From: Agapetus fuscipes | Taxonomy: Eukaryota > Arthropoda > Insecta > Trichoptera > Glossosomatidae | DNA: 64,000 nucleotides | Direction: 5' to 3' | NCBI GenBank assembly: GCA_951799405.1 | Contig: OX637356.1 | Coordinates: 10,563,229 to 10,627,228, forward strand | In this document: piece by piece, positions 10,469 through 20,563 of the stretch | How the letters are laid out: every line of letters begins with the position of its first letter | Position numbering within the stretch: the stretch's first letter is position 1 | Translations under genes and position numbers: made by a program | The notes under the pieces: generated by a model | What the model was told of the DNA's origin: nothing | The model's input: only the letters and a program-made list of their open reading frames with translations | Databases searched by the model: none

Positions 10469-10690
10469 TTACGAGCTTGATCGTCGTCGCTACAAAGCGC
10501 CAATTCTCAAGCAAGATCCAGTTGCTGTAAGGCTGGATGGACCTTTGGTGACCGGTCGTTGGTAAAGGTTTTATGAATTTTTCAACCCAGCGAATAGCAA
10601 ATTTGAAAATATAAATGGTATATTTTTTGTGCTCCGCCGGGATTCGAACCCACAACCTTCACATTAAACCGGTCAAACTAAACCGGTTGG
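10469..10690 (-). mobile_element. SINE-D copy
   Basis: tRNA-derived SINE on the minus strand. The head lies near 10625-10690 with a B box (GGTTCGAATCCC) preceded by a degraded A-box region. The body has 'gttgctgtaaggctggatgg' and 'gaccggtc.ttggtaaagg'. The head resembles tRNA-Asp/Glu, judged from the better copy at 35060-35372. Confidence 0.78.
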
Positions 10691-10984
10691 TAATTAAAGT
10701 AAGGCGTAACAGTGAATAATTTCACTTTTAAAAAATACGATTAAAAATATGGTACATGAAATGTGTAATTCTCAGTATACAAATAAGGGTAGAATTTTGT
10801 CGCTGCTTACTCTGTAAAGCTGACTTTTAGGGGGATGAAATAGTGTAGCGGGGTTGTGGCGGTTAAGGGTCTATAATATATATTTGCATTTCGCATAAAC
10901 TTCCCTAAACTGTCGCCTTTGTAAGGGCGAGTCGGAACCGGAAATGCCTAAACACATTAGCTTTAATATATTATGTGTATTTTA

Positions 10985-11345
10985 CTATTATACTAGTTCC
11001 GTATTTTTTGGGTACATTAGTAAGGGTGAGAAAAAAGAGGGAAGGGATAACCGATACAAGTACGGAGTGATCAGATTGAGGAGATTGTATAAAAATGGGA
11101 TATAAAAAGTGAGTGTAAAAGAAGAAGATGTACGAAAAATGTGAGGGATAAAAATCAATTGAAAGAGGTATTTAAGGTTAATAGTTTCAAATCGCCACAT
11201 GCGACCTCGTCGGAGATAACGCGGCAAGAAGTTACACTTTATGTGTAGCTTAGGTGCGTTTGCGTTGCGTTGCGTTATTATAAGATAGGAAGAAATGGAT
11301 GCAGCTCTGCAGAGGTTCTGGCCATCCCTAGAGGAAGGACGAAAG
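10985..11345 (+). pseudogene. LINE reverse-transcriptase C-terminus, invaded by SINE-B
   Basis: In conceptual translation the fragment reads RKRGKG..IQVRSDQIEEIV, then KWDIKSECKRRRC, then QLKEV, and after the SINE insert KDRKKWMQLCRG. This is the C-terminal end of a non-LTR retrotransposon ORF, related to but distinct from LINE-A. It contains stops and has lost everything upstream. The insert is the SINE-B 3' fragment at about 11180-11278. Confidence 0.65.
11180..11278 (+). mobile_element. SINE-B 3' fragment
   Basis: Runs from 'atcgccacatgcgacctc' to a tail of three TTGCG-type repeats. It interrupts a LINE ORF remnant. Confidence 0.8.
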
Positions 11346-11452
11346 AGTAACAGTTACAGTTACATATGTTTTGAATATTATTATCCACAATTTGACAGTT
11401 CATGAGATTTTTGCTTTTTTTTTTAATTTATCTTTCCGAATTATTAAGGTCA

Positions 11453-11775
11453 GGTCGATAGCTCAGTTTTTAGAGTGCTTGCACTCCATGCCGTGAGCTT
11501 GGGTTCGAATCCCACCGAGGGTGTCAGATATGATTTTTCGTTTTGGTGTTTTTTCAAACCCCAAAATAAAATACCGGCAAGGCTTACTCAGCATTCACAA
11601 GAAATGAGTAAGTACCAGCCCTCTCGGGAGCTGGGAAACCCCCAATTCAACTGAAGTGGTTGGCATAAAGCCAGCCCCCTTACCTGTAAAAATAAATAGG
11701 TTCAACTCGCCACATGCGACCCCTTCGGGGATAACGCGGCAAGAAGTTCCACTATATGTGTAGCTTAGTTGCGAA
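11453..11775 (+). mobile_element. SINE-B, best full-length plus-strand copy
   Basis: Reads from the tRNA head GGTCGATAGCTCAG (A box at about 11459), through the B box GGTTCGAATCC at about 11502-11512, to the tail 'tgtgtagcttagttgcg'. The body carries 'ataccggcaaggcttactca', 'ccagccctctcgggagctgg' and 'aaaaataaataggttc', which together define the family in this window. Confidence 0.9.
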
Positions 11776-11799
11776 TTCTTATTCATTTTTTCAGGAAAG

Positions 11800-11987
11800 A
11801 GGTCAGCCCAACGCTAACTACTTCATTGTAAATTTACCAGCTCCCGAGGGAATGGTGTTTATTTCTTGTGAAGGCTGAGCTTGTGGAGCTTGGCAGTATT
11901 TTGTTTATAGCCCGCACTCGGTAGGGATCGAATTCTATACTTCTCCCATTAAACTGAAGCGTTCTACCAACTCATCTATCGACCACG
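11800..11987 (-). mobile_element. SINE-B, 5' half
   Basis: Diverged head-side copy on the minus strand, ending at 'catctatcgacc'. The B box is mutated. Confidence 0.65.
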
Positions 11988-12300
11988 GGTAATTTCATTA
12001 AATATTCTTGCTGGTGTTAAATTACAGAGTTCGAGACGACGTAAATTATTATCAAAGTTTAAAATATGGCAAATTCAATATGGCTATATTACCCGCGCGT
12101 TCCCCCGTTTGTCGCTCGCACACTAAGCGCACAACAGAGCGTCAGCCCTCAAATAATATTGTGGGAGTTGTCTGCAGTGACGGCGGAAAAAGAACGATAA
12201 ACGTATGTTGGATGATGATGGACCTGGAACAGATTTAAAATTGTGACGTCACACGGCTTGGTTGCTAGGGAAAAGGCAAAACGCAAAGAAAAACGCAATC
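11988..12300. other. No gene seen
   Basis: Contains a somewhat GC-richer piece (12090-12240) with an open frame of 76 codons and no recognised motif. Confidence 0.4.
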
Positions 12301-12302
12301 AA

Positions 12303-12472
12303 GCAACGAATGTGGCGATTCGGGACTGATTTATTTTTACGGGTGAGGGGGCCGGCCTCACACCAACCACTTTCAGTTAAAGTGGAGGTTTTCCAGCTCC
12401 CGCGGGGGCTGGTTCTCATTTCTTGTGAAAGCTGAGTACACCTTCCCGGTATTCATATTGGGTTTGAAATAT
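12303..12472 (-). mobile_element. SINE-B middle part
   Basis: Body segment from 'tgtggcgattcgggac' to 'cggtattcatattgggtttg'. Both ends are missing. Confidence 0.78.
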
Positions 12473-12475
12473 ACC

Positions 12476-12562
12476 ATTTGATGACCGATCTTTGGTGAAG
12501 GTTTATAAACTTTTCAACCCAGAAAAGAGCAAAAGTTGAAAATATATTTGAAAATACACGGA
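12476..12562 (-). mobile_element. SINE-D fragment
   Basis: 'gaccgatctttggtgaagg', 'tttcaacccag' and 'ttgaaaata' follow in SINE-D order. Confidence 0.5.
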
Positions 12563-13452
12563 ACAAAAATTAAACAAGAGCGACAAGTTGAAGTAAGTGT
12601 AAACAATACAGAATTTCATCTTAAATAAATAAGAAAAGGATTAAAAATTACAAGTGCATTTATTCTCTTTGAAAATATAAAAAAACTTGAATAACGTGAC
12701 AAAATTTTCATACGAAAACAGAAGAAAAAATTCGCTTGAATATGTGATGTAATGTTTAAACTGATTTTTTTGTGCCTTTTTCGCCACTCTACGTTGTTGC
12801 TATTTTAAGCTGTAATGCGAAATTTACGTGAAATGACGGTACAGTGTAATCAATAACAGGAGAGTTTGCACAAGTCTGCGAAGCAAGCGCAACTTGGGTC
12901 GTGTTTTAAAAATGCCTCAAATCATTATTGCCAAAAAAATGATTAATGATTGGGGGTTAGCGATCAAATTGTTAATGGAGAGGGTGGAAAGAGGGAAGGG
13001 AGAAAACCGGACAAGGAAAATGTTAAACAATTCATAAAGTTTAAGGGAAATTTTGAGTAAACTCCTTAACAGGGGAAGTATTTTGTTTCCGGTATGTTTT
13101 TGAGTTAATTAAGAAATGAAATTGTTAAGAAAAAGCAAATTATATAGGATGATAAGCCTATTACATTATTCAAGATTATGAAGTGGAGACTGTTGTTTTT
13201 AAATTTTTAAATTTTAAGTAAGGTTTTGAAAATGGAATTAATTGGTGTCTTGAAAGAACGGATGATGAATGACAAAATGTAAATACAAGGAAATACCAAG
13301 GTTTAAAATAATATGAGGCATGTGGAGGAGATGAATGAAGTATGCAAGGACAGAAGTAGTTATTTCTTTGGTATTGCCACCCCTAGCGCATGATGACTGC
13401 ATTAAGTTTCAGTTAAAATAACATTAAAGTGTTTTAAACTAAAATAAAATAT
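12563..13452. other. No gene seen
   Basis: AT-rich, without motifs or recognisable repeats. Confidence 0.5.
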
Positions 13453-13800
13453 TGTTACGACCTATGAAATCAAAGTACCTACGCGCGCCTATACAAGCAC
13501 GATACTGTGGGTAGAACAATCTGGGAGCAGCCCATGATGGTGTTAGTGCATAGAACGGCGTTCTGGTGTGAGCGAGATATCGAAGAAAGCTCTCTTTAGT
13601 ACCTATATATAGGGACTGCAATGGTGCGGAGAGCAATTAGTCGCTCTAAGCATTTCGCCGTGAATTTTCATACTCCAAGCATTTTGCCGTGAAACAATTG
13701 AAATTTGAAAATTTCAATTGTTTTAAATTGAGAACCAAACCGCGAAAAAAAATTCTATTAAATAAATAATTGCTGTTGCTGATTAAAAGAGTATCCAAAT
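13453..13800 (+). promoter_or_regulatory. Possible solo LTR or promoter region
   Basis: Begins TGTTACGACC, a common start of Gypsy-type LTRs. It has a TATA-like 'ctatatatagggact' at about 13603-13617 and a late A-rich 'gattaaaagagtatcc'. No matching CA end and no flanking duplication were found, so this is a guess. Confidence 0.25.
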
Positions 13801-13859
13801 TAAAATCGTAAAAATAAAAATAAAAATCAGTTTATGTACAAGATTTACAAATGAACATA

Positions 13860-14105
13860 AAAAAGTCAACGAGCCTTTGCGTAATTCTGCAACAGTGTTT
13901 AATGAGCGTGCTTTTGTGGTGACGGTACCAAGAGAATGGAACCAAATGGCAACTGTGGCTCAAGAGATTGCCGACAACAGTCACTTCAAGAGACGTCTTA
14001 AGACCGATTTGTTCACCGAAGTTTGTAAGGCGCCCTTGGAAGCACAATTTCAAGACAAAACGATGCCAAAGAAAATGTTGAATGTTTCATCATCATCATC
14101 AAAGA
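13860..14105 (+). pseudogene. CR1-like LINE reverse-transcriptase C-terminus
   Basis: The frame reads FNERAFVVTVPREWNQMATV, then SHFKRRLKTDLF. This is the end of CR1/Jockey-type reverse-transcriptase ORFs, where RxFxVxxPRxWNxLP and a FKxxLKxxLF helix close the protein. A short ATC microsatellite at 14088-14100 matches the tail of this family elsewhere in the window. The frame stays open through the microsatellite to 14191, but that part is not protein-like. Confidence 0.7.
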
Positions 14106-14199
14106 TTTTCTTTTCACGAAAAGTATGTATATTCATTGATATACGTCAAAGTTCTCTTGAATCCGTCTTCAAATCATTTTTTAATAAATAACAAAGGTA

Positions 14200-14575
14200 A
14201 AAATAATAGATTTTGTAGGGTTTGTGTATTTTTGTGTAGAGAAAATTCATTTTATTTAAAATAAAATTATTTTTTTCTAAACCGTAGTTTAATTTTCACA
14301 ATAATATTTTATATCTCAAGCACTTTCGATCTTCAATACGTTTTAGAAAAAAATAATTTTATTTTAAGTAAAAATAATACATCAGAATTTTGTAAACTTC
14401 TACAATAATAAAACACAATGTAGGAAAATAAGAGGCTTGGAAATTTCGAGACTAGAATGTTGAGCGTAATTTTTTTTCTAAGAATTTTCTTCATAAGCTT
14501 TCTCAGATATTTCATTCAAAACATTTATTTCAATATACTTAGCCCGTGAAAGACAAAAAACTGTTCCACAGTTCT
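14200..14575. other. No gene seen
   Basis: Very AT-rich, no motifs. Confidence 0.5.
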
Positions 14576-14606
14576 CCGGTCGATAGCTCAGTTGATATGC
14601 TAGTTA
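14576..14606 (+). mobile_element. SINE-B head fragment
   Basis: 'ccggtcgatagctcagttga': an intact A box with nothing else of the SINE. Confidence 0.55.
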
Positions 14607-14739
14607 AACTTTTGAGAATTTGTGTATTCACACAGGGAAAATTCTTTTAATGAGGAATTATTTTTAATTTTCAATAATTGAGTATTTTTTTCAATTAATA
14701 TTTGTCTCGTCAATTTTGTGACAGTGCACTCTTAAAAAT

Positions 14740-14890
14740 GACGTTAGAACTTGCACTATTAGCTGAGTTGCATCGCGTTCTAGTTAACTATCGAAGGTGG
14801 GTCATTCGGTTAACTGAATCGGATAACCACGTCACACGTCCTTGGATATGAACTCAGTAATCTCACTCAACCAGCAGACACTTTACCAAC
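14740..14890 (-). mobile_element. SINE-H copy
   Basis: On the minus strand it has a degenerate tRNA-like head ('gttggtaaagtgtctgct', 'gagttcatatcc') and the body 'gtgtgacgtggttatccgat'. Related copies are at 15640-15745 and 16000-16110. Confidence 0.45.
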
Positions 14891-14891
14891 T

Positions 14892-15046
14892 ATCTAATCT
14901 AATCTAACCCAAGTTGCAAAGATATGTAACATTGGGGATTCACATTATTTGCATTCTCACAAGCAGACACTAATAAGGCCGCGCTTGCACATGCCGTATG
15001 TGAAACTACAACATAAAAACCCAAATCTCAAATGAACATCCACCTT
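14892..15046 (-). mobile_element. LINE-A 3'-end, first part of a split copy
   Basis: Pentamer end through 'ctcaaatgaacatcc'. The copy resumes at 15200. Confidence 0.78.
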
Positions 15047-15199
15047 CCATGGAATGTTTCGGAACGCACTGAAGACAAGCAAATTTCTGGCATCGTTTAA
15101 GTTACACTTTATGTGTAGCTTAGTTGTTTTTTTTTAAATTTTTTAATAATAATAATCACGAAACGGCGCTATAAAGAAATCTACAACTCATCATCATCA
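15047..15199 (+). mobile_element. CR1-like LINE end with a SINE-B scrap
   Basis: Begins with codons like WNVSERTEDKQISGIV, then holds a SINE-B 3' scrap (about 15099-15128), then the CR1-type 3' terminus 'ggcgctataaagaaat' and an ATC repeat. It sits inside a LINE-A copy, so at least two insertion events are layered here. Confidence 0.6.
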
Positions 15200-15315
15200 C
15201 CCTGCAACTCTTGGCGACCTTCCCTTAAACAAGGGTGACATTGGCAAAGCAAACCATTTTCTATAGCATGGTTGGTCAGCTGCATACCAACCTACATATA
15301 AGTTAAGGAATATAT
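15200..15315 (-). mobile_element. LINE-A 3'-end, second part of a split copy
   Basis: Resumes at 'ccctgcaactcttgg' and ends 'ccaacctacatataagttaa'. Confidence 0.75.
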
Positions 15316-15639
15316 CGACCGAGAAATATGAAAGATTGTAATGATTAGACTAACCCAAATAAATTTTTATGCGGTAACAGTTGCAATTTCAAAATTTTGA
15401 CCTTTGGTGTTGAATGACCGATGGTCAGAAATACATAAAACACAAGAATGGCTCCAGAATAGCGGAGCTTCCATTAGGAGAGCATTTCAGGGTCTTATCC
15501 CAGCGACCCTTATCAAAACCCGCCCTGAAACTTGTTAGGTAATAGGCGTTATTACTAGAGGAATATCAGCAGTTGATGGATGGCTAGAGGCGAACTCGGT
15601 ACGCAAAAATTATGCTTTACAATCGTTCATCTTTCTCGG
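15316..15639. other. No gene seen
   Basis: 15440-15560 is GC-richer but has no recognisable frame. Confidence 0.4.
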
Positions 15640-15745
15640 TCGATAATTGGTGAAGTGCCTGCTTTTTGAGCGAGGGTACTGAGTTCATATCCAATGGTGT
15701 GTGACGTGGTTATCCAATTCAGTTTACCGAATGACCATATTTCTG
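15640..15745 (+). mobile_element. SINE-H copy
   Basis: 'ggtcgataattggtgaagtg' head, 'gagttcatatcc' B-box region, then 'gtgtgacgtggttatccaat'. Confidence 0.45.
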
Positions 15746-15798
15746 TAATCTATAATCTAAGTTGCCAAGATATATTCATTTAAAGCTCTCAAATGTAC
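15746..15798 (-). mobile_element. LINE-A 3'-end fragment
   Basis: 'aatctaagttgccaaga' and 'tttaaagctctcaaatgta' only. Confidence 0.6.
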
Positions 15799-15999
15799 AC
15801 AGTGGCATACTTTTACCCATCTTGATGTATGGAAGCGAAGCCTGGAAGGTGAATGAAAGTGAAATTATTAAAGTCCATACTGTTGAAATGGACTTTCTAA
15901 GAAGTATGATTGGGAAAAAACGGAGTGACAGGGTGAGGAATGATTTTGTAAGAGAAGAATGTGGTGCAAGAGAAAGTGTGAAAGTGAAGATTAGTTCAC
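15799..15999 (+). pseudogene. LINE reverse-transcriptase C-terminal fragment
   Basis: Codons read ILLPILMYGSEAWKVNESEI and MDFLRSMIGKKRSDRVRN. This matches the post-catalytic region of insect non-LTR ORFs, where L.YGSE.W and FLR...G..R.DR are typical. It is broken on both sides: LINE-A tail sequence before, SINE-H sequence after. Confidence 0.65.
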
Positions 16000-16112
16000 A
16001 ATGGCGTGTGACGTGGTTTACCGATTCAGTTTGCCGAATGACCTATTGTCTAACAGTTAACAAGAACGCGTCGCAACCCAGGGGTGGAAGTTTTGACGAC
16101 CGTTGATATATC
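16000..16112 (+). mobile_element. SINE-H 3' part
   Basis: 'gtgtgacgtggtttaccgat' and a 3' side that includes 'ggggtggaagttttgacgac'. The latter is found in reverse at 16494-16523. Confidence 0.4.
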
Positions 16113-16140
16113 TGTTTGAAGTTATGTATATCTATTTAAA

Positions 16141-16368
16141 ATTCCTTGACTTTTAGGTTGGTATGCGACTGACCACCCATGCTGTAGAAAATGGTTCACT
16201 TTGATAATGTCACCCCTGTTTCAGGGAAGGTCGGCAGGAGTTGCAGGTTGCGTGTTTATTTGAGATTCAGATTTTAATATTGTAAGTCCACATGCGGCGT
16301 GTCTGCTTGTGGGAATGCATATAATGCGAATCTTTAATGTTACATATATTTGCAACTTAGATTAGATT
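16141..16368 (+). mobile_element. LINE-A 3'-end copy
   Basis: Complete tail unit from 'ttccttgacttttaggttgg' to 'cttagattagattag'. Confidence 0.88.
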
Positions 16369-16377
16369 AGAAGTTAG

Positions 16378-16472
16378 GACACAATAAAACATGGCGGTGC
16401 TTAAACAACTGATCGTAGTTTTTATATAAAATGGATCAGCTGTTGATACGCTGCCATGTTTTATTCCGTACT
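16378..16472. repeat. Short palindromic element
   Basis: 'aataaaacatggc.g' and 'caactgatc' on the left face their complements on the right, around a 'tttttatataaaa' loop. MITE-sized; no duplication identified. Confidence 0.5.
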
Positions 16473-16523
16473 ATCTTCAAATAGATACGGTGAGGTCTAT
16501 CCACGGTCGTCGATACTTCCACC

Positions 16524-16575
16524 CCAGCTACGTGTATAGTGCAATTTCTTACCGCGTTGTTCTCGAAGGTTACAT
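16524..16575 (-). mobile_element. SINE-B 3' scrap
   Basis: 'gctacgtgtatagtgcaatt' and 'cttaccgcgttgttct' only. Confidence 0.5.
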
Positions 16576-16592
16576 TAAACTATTTATTATAA

Positions 16593-16806
16593 ATTTGTGA
16601 GGAGGAATGCAATTAACCAACCTATTCAATTAATAATTAATTATTGTATATTTGAATGAATTATTAATTAATAATAACCCAATGAAATCAATTGAACCAG
16701 GGTCAAAGTGATAGTCAATGGACCCAGGCGGGGATCGAATCAGCGTCATTCTTTTCCAAAGACGCTGGAAAGGTCAGGCAATTGACTCCTCGACCATAAA
16801 ACCGAC
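16593..16806 (-). mobile_element. SINE-C copy
   Basis: Whole element on the minus strand with B box GATTCGATCCCC and a shortened AT palindrome. Confidence 0.75.
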
Positions 16807-16819
16807 AAATTTAAATGTT

Positions 16820-16852
16820 GATATATCTCTTTGCAACTTAGATTATAGATAT
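16820..16852 (+). mobile_element. LINE-A terminal scrap
   Basis: 'atctctttgcaacttagatt' only, next to the hAT MITE. Confidence 0.5.
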
Positions 16853-16883
16853 ACCTACAACAACAAAAAAAAAACATGTCTAT

Positions 16884-17101
16884 CAGTGGCGAAGGGTACT
16901 ATACAAGCTGATTCCCATCGGTTTCCCGTTTAAAATGATAATAAAGTAGACTGCATGGTTTCAATGGGGGAAAAATAAGTATTGTTTCTTTGGTTTTAAA
17001 TGTATTTTTTTACTTTGTGCCTATATTTTTGAAATACCTTGGTTCATCATTTTAAAAGGGAAGCCGATGGGAACCAGCTTGTATGGCACCCTTCGCCACT
17101 G
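16884..17101. mobile_element. hAT-type MITE with perfect 8-bp duplication
   Basis: 218 bp. The ends are inverted: CAGTGGCGAAGGGT on the left, the complement on the right, with ~45 bp arms that continue through 'cccatcgg.ttccc' and 'aaaatgat'. ATGTCTAT at 16876-16883 is repeated exactly at 17102-17109. CAGTGGCG-type ends with an 8-bp duplication are the hallmark of the hAT superfamily. It has no coding capacity, so it depends on a hAT transposase elsewhere. A second copy is at 54833-55061. Confidence 0.93.
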
Positions 17102-17109
17102 ATGTCTAT

Positions 17110-17465
17110 AGTTGTACATACATACCACCATCTACTATGAGACCTGACTTTACTGACATACTGTCGCAAAGAAATTGACAGGTCCAATATATTGTATGAA
17201 AGCCCCAAAAAAAAAAAAAGAGATCGACGTTGATAGACCGAGATGACTAAATGGGAACGACAGAGAGGTACATATACACACCGAGAACCTTTTTCAGTAC
17301 AATAGCGGTATTTTTTCTCCCTTCCACACATATTCAGTTTTCAAAGATATCTCTCTTTTGACCGCAGGCCGGCCCATCTTTTCTATACAAATTAAATATA
17401 ACGATAGTTAAACCTTCTTTTCAATATGTATTTTTTAATGCAATCCACAATGGACTCACAATTAA
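17110..17465. other. No gene seen
   Basis: Only short frames without motifs. Confidence 0.45.
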
Positions 17466-17525
17466 AATCTAATCTAATTCTAATTTGCAAATACATGTAA
17501 CATTGTAGATTCACATTATATGTGA
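17466..17525 (-). mobile_element. LINE-A 3'-end fragment
   Basis: Pentamer end and 'gtaacattgtagattcaca'. Confidence 0.6.
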
Positions 17526-17530
17526 TCCTT

Positions 17531-17790
17531 CAACATCTAATCTAATCTAATCTAAGTTGCAAAGATATGTTACATTGGAGATTCACATTACATGCATTCT
17601 CACAACCAGACACGTACAAGTTCACGCTTGCACATGCCTCATGTGAACCTACAACATAAAAACCAAATCTAAAATGGACATACACCCTGCAACTCTTGCC
17701 GTCCTTCCCTGTAACAGGGGTGACATTGGCAAAGTGAACCATTTTTACAGCATGGGTGGTCAGTCGCATACCAACCTATAAGTCAAGGAA
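17531..17790 (-). mobile_element. LINE-A 3'-end copy
   Basis: Complete tail unit with a three-fold pentamer end at 17535. It is followed directly by another partial copy in the same orientation. Confidence 0.9.
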
Positions 17791-17794
17791 CTTA

Positions 17795-17985
17795 AACATC
17801 AAAATCGTAAATGAACATACACCCTGCAACTAATGGTGACCTCTCTAATACAGGGGTGACATTGGCAAAGTGAACCATTTTTTACAGCATGGGTGGTCAG
17901 CCGCATACCAACCTATAAGTCAAGGAACATACACAACAAGTTACATTTATATTATGACACAATTAAAAAAAAAATCCAGTTGAAA
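17795..17985 (-). mobile_element. LINE-A partial copy
   Basis: Lacks the pentamer end but extends into the 3' UTR ('acataca.aacaagttacat'). Confidence 0.75.
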
Positions 17986-18039
17986 AACGACACACCTTTA
18001 TGTAAGGGTAAATTCACAACCAATAACAATATTTTTCAA

Positions 18040-18350
18040 CTAGCATCCTATCCGTGTGACGTCACTTTTTTTTTGTCAATGAATTCCTGTGTCCCTTTTC
18101 GTCCCTTTAGTGCTTGTTTATCTTATGTAGATCAGGGATAATTTCACATAAGCAATGTTTGTATGTGTACTGGACCAATGCGTCTTATGAAAACTGGATA
18201 TTGATTTTAAAAATATATAAAACAACTCTCACGTTATCTTCCTACGTTTTTTTCTTAGCTCAGCTTATGCAGAATGTGATTTTTAAAACTATTTTATTGA
18301 AAGTCATCTTTGAATCAAATGGTTGAAAAGCCAAGCAAGCACTAGTTACT
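18040..18350 (+). repeat. Repeat E copy
   Basis: Shares 'agcaatgtttgtatgtgtac', 'tcttatgaaaa', 'aacaactctcac' and 'ttttttcttagctca' in order with 37075-37570 and 56545-56745. Non-coding family of unknown class. Confidence 0.6.
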
Positions 18351-18426
18351 CGATTCATAAAAAAACCTTCAAATATCAACATTAGAGCCACATTTCAAAG
18401 GCAGTGATTCCTTTTTTTATTTAAAA

Positions 18427-18496
18427 AAATTGAATTGTGAAGAGGAATGCAATTCACCAACCCATTCTACCTTGCCAGAAACAGGTCTTAATATAT
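18427..18496 (-). mobile_element. SINE-C, 3' part of a split copy
   Basis: 'gtgaagaggaatgcaattca' to 'agaaacaggtcttaata'. It is separated from its head by a LINE-A fragment. Confidence 0.75.
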
Positions 18497-18605
18497 AATA
18501 ATCTATAATCTAAGTTGCAAGGATATATTCATTTAAAGCTCTCAAATGTATGCCCAAAAACAAACACGTGTAGTTCGCGCTTACAAATGCTGAATGTATA
18601 CTTAC
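18497..18605 (-). mobile_element. LINE-A fragment inside SINE-C
   Basis: Terminal half of the tail unit, inserted into the AT palindrome of the SINE. Confidence 0.8.
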
Positions 18606-18815
18606 AAATATCAATTAATTATTAATTAATATCATTAATTAATAATTCATTATTCTTTATTTCAATGAATTATTAATTTGTTACCCAATTACCCAATAAC
18701 ATCTATTGAACTAGGGTCAAAGTTATGGTCAAATGATCCAGGCGGGGATCGAACCAACGTTGTTCTCTTCAAAAACACGCTTGAAAGATCAGCCCACTTG
18801 GCCCCCTCGGCCAAC
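18606..18815 (-). mobile_element. SINE-C, head part of a split copy
   Basis: AT palindrome, B box GGTTCGATCCCC, and the head to 'gccccctcggcc'. Confidence 0.78.
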
Positions 18816-19317
18816 GACAATTTTTATCGAGACCCTGTGAAAGTGTTACAAGTTGAAAATTTTGAGAAGAAAAAATATGAAGAATTTGTAGTTTTTTATA
18901 CAGAGTCCGCATACAAAAGAATGGCCAACGCATTGTCGTGTACAAGAGATAAAAAATTTCTTGTAAAAAGGGAGGTAAGTATGTACTATAACGGAAATGC
19001 TGGCAACGAAAAAACGAAAAAAATTGTCACATCCATAGCTATAGAAAGAGATGCGCACATGTGTTTGGCGCCAAAAAAATAATACACAGCGCAAATAAAC
19101 GCCCGAGGATAAAAAATGGCCGGCCTGTTGTGATGAAAACCATCCACATATACAAGAGTACGAATAAGAAGAATAAACATGAAAAGGGCTCGAGAACTGA
19201 GAACCAACTTGGTTACAAATATATTATTTTTGTCGCCGTTAAATTTGATCTCGTAATGGAATTATTGGCAATGAATAATTGTTTTTTTACAGAGAAGGTT
19301 AATATGAGGCTGACAAT
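18816..19317. other. No gene seen
   Basis: A frame stays open from inside the SINE to 19082. The part after the SINE (NFEKKKYEEFVVFYTE) is not recognisable, and the frame begins in SINE sequence, so I do not call a gene. Confidence 0.4.
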
Positions 19318-19562
19318 TATAATCTATAATCTAAGCTGCAACGATTTATCACATTTAAGACTCATATTACAAGCATCCCCATAAGCAGACTCGTATAATA
19401 TCACGCTTTCACGTGCCGCATGTGGATTTGCAAAATAAGAATTAAATTATAATGTTACCTCTGAAACAGGGGTGACATTGTCAAAGTGTTTTTTTTACAA
19501 TATTTTTACAATATTTTATTACGAATATGTGTTCAGCCTAATACCACCCATTTAGTGAAGGA
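19318..19562 (-). mobile_element. LINE-A 3'-end, left half of an inverted pair
   Basis: Diverged tail unit with a 'tttacaatattttt' duplication inside. It abuts a plus-strand copy. Confidence 0.75.
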
Positions 19563-19750
19563 ACCACTCATACTGTGAAAAATGGTTCATTTTGTCGTCA
19601 AAACTTACTGGATTTATGCTCATTTAAGAATTGAGTTTCATTTCAAAAGCACAAATTTAGCGTGTGTAAGCGCGAACTTCGACATGTCTACTTGCGGGTA
19701 CGCATTCGATATAAATCTTAAATTTAGTTTATTATCATTGATAAAAGATT
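19563..19750 (+). mobile_element. LINE-A 3'-end, right half of an inverted pair
   Basis: Starts at 'ccactcatactgtgaaaaat' and runs to 'aaatcttaaattta'. Head-to-head with the preceding copy. Confidence 0.72.
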
Positions 19751-20085
19751 AGAATCTTTTGATATGATCAGAATATAAAATATTATTAAAAAAGATGTTG
19801 ACATAATTCAAACAAAATATATACATATTTTGAAAATTTAAACAAAAAATATATAAAACAGGAACGAATATGTATATGTTCAGATGTGACGAAGAGTTTT
19901 TTGTTGCAACAAACATGCAGATTGCAGGGGCGCACTTCCCGGCAGACCTAAGAGTGCATGCCGACCTAACTGACTCGTCGCCATTCTTTCCTTTTCTTTC
20001 TTTGCCTTCCCCATCTTTCCTTCGTCGCCTTTTCCGTTCGCGACGAGCGCATCTTTTACAATGGTGATACTGAACCTTTATTTTA
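19751..20085. other. No gene seen
   Basis: 19900-20070 is GC-richer and pyrimidine-rich, without a recognisable product. Confidence 0.4.
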
Positions 20086-20342
20086 TTATCTAAATCTAAA
20101 TCTAAGCTGCAAAGATATGTTTAATTTGAGATTCATATTAAATGCATTCCCACAAGCAGACATGCATAATTTCGCGCTTACACATACCGCATGTGGACCT
20201 ACAATATAAAAAACCCAATCTCAAATGAACATAAGCCCTGCAACTCTTGCCGACCTTCCCTGAAGCAGGGGTGACATTGGCAAAGTGAACCATTTTTTAC
20301 AGTATGGGTGGTCAGCCGCATACCAACCTATCAGTCAAGGTT
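20086..20342 (-). mobile_element. LINE-A 3'-end copy
   Basis: Very similar to the copy at 5490-5741 across the whole unit, so both are young. Confidence 0.9.
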
Positions 20343-20369
20343 ATCAACACTATAAATTAATGAACGTAC

Positions 20370-20563
20370 GACCAAAAAATTTATAATTCATTATTTTAAT
20401 AAGTTATTAATAAACAATTATCCAATGCCATTTTTTGTACTAAGGTCAAAGCTATTGTCGATAGGACACGACGCAGGCAGGGTTCGAACTTGTGATTGTC
20501 TCAATAACGCAAATTTGAGTACCGACGCCTAATATCCTTGACCATACCAGCGACAAGGTAACA
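20370..20563 (-). mobile_element. SINE-C, old copy
   Basis: Palindrome, 'ggtcaaagct' and a degraded B box (GGTTCGAAC) in order. Confidence 0.5.

Noticed and set aside
10392..10655. Minus-strand open frame spanning two SINEs
   Set aside because: It is read from SINE-D and SINE-B non-coding sequence.
18678..19082. 134-codon frame as a gene
   Set aside because: It starts inside a SINE-C, and the rest has no recognisable domain or splice support.
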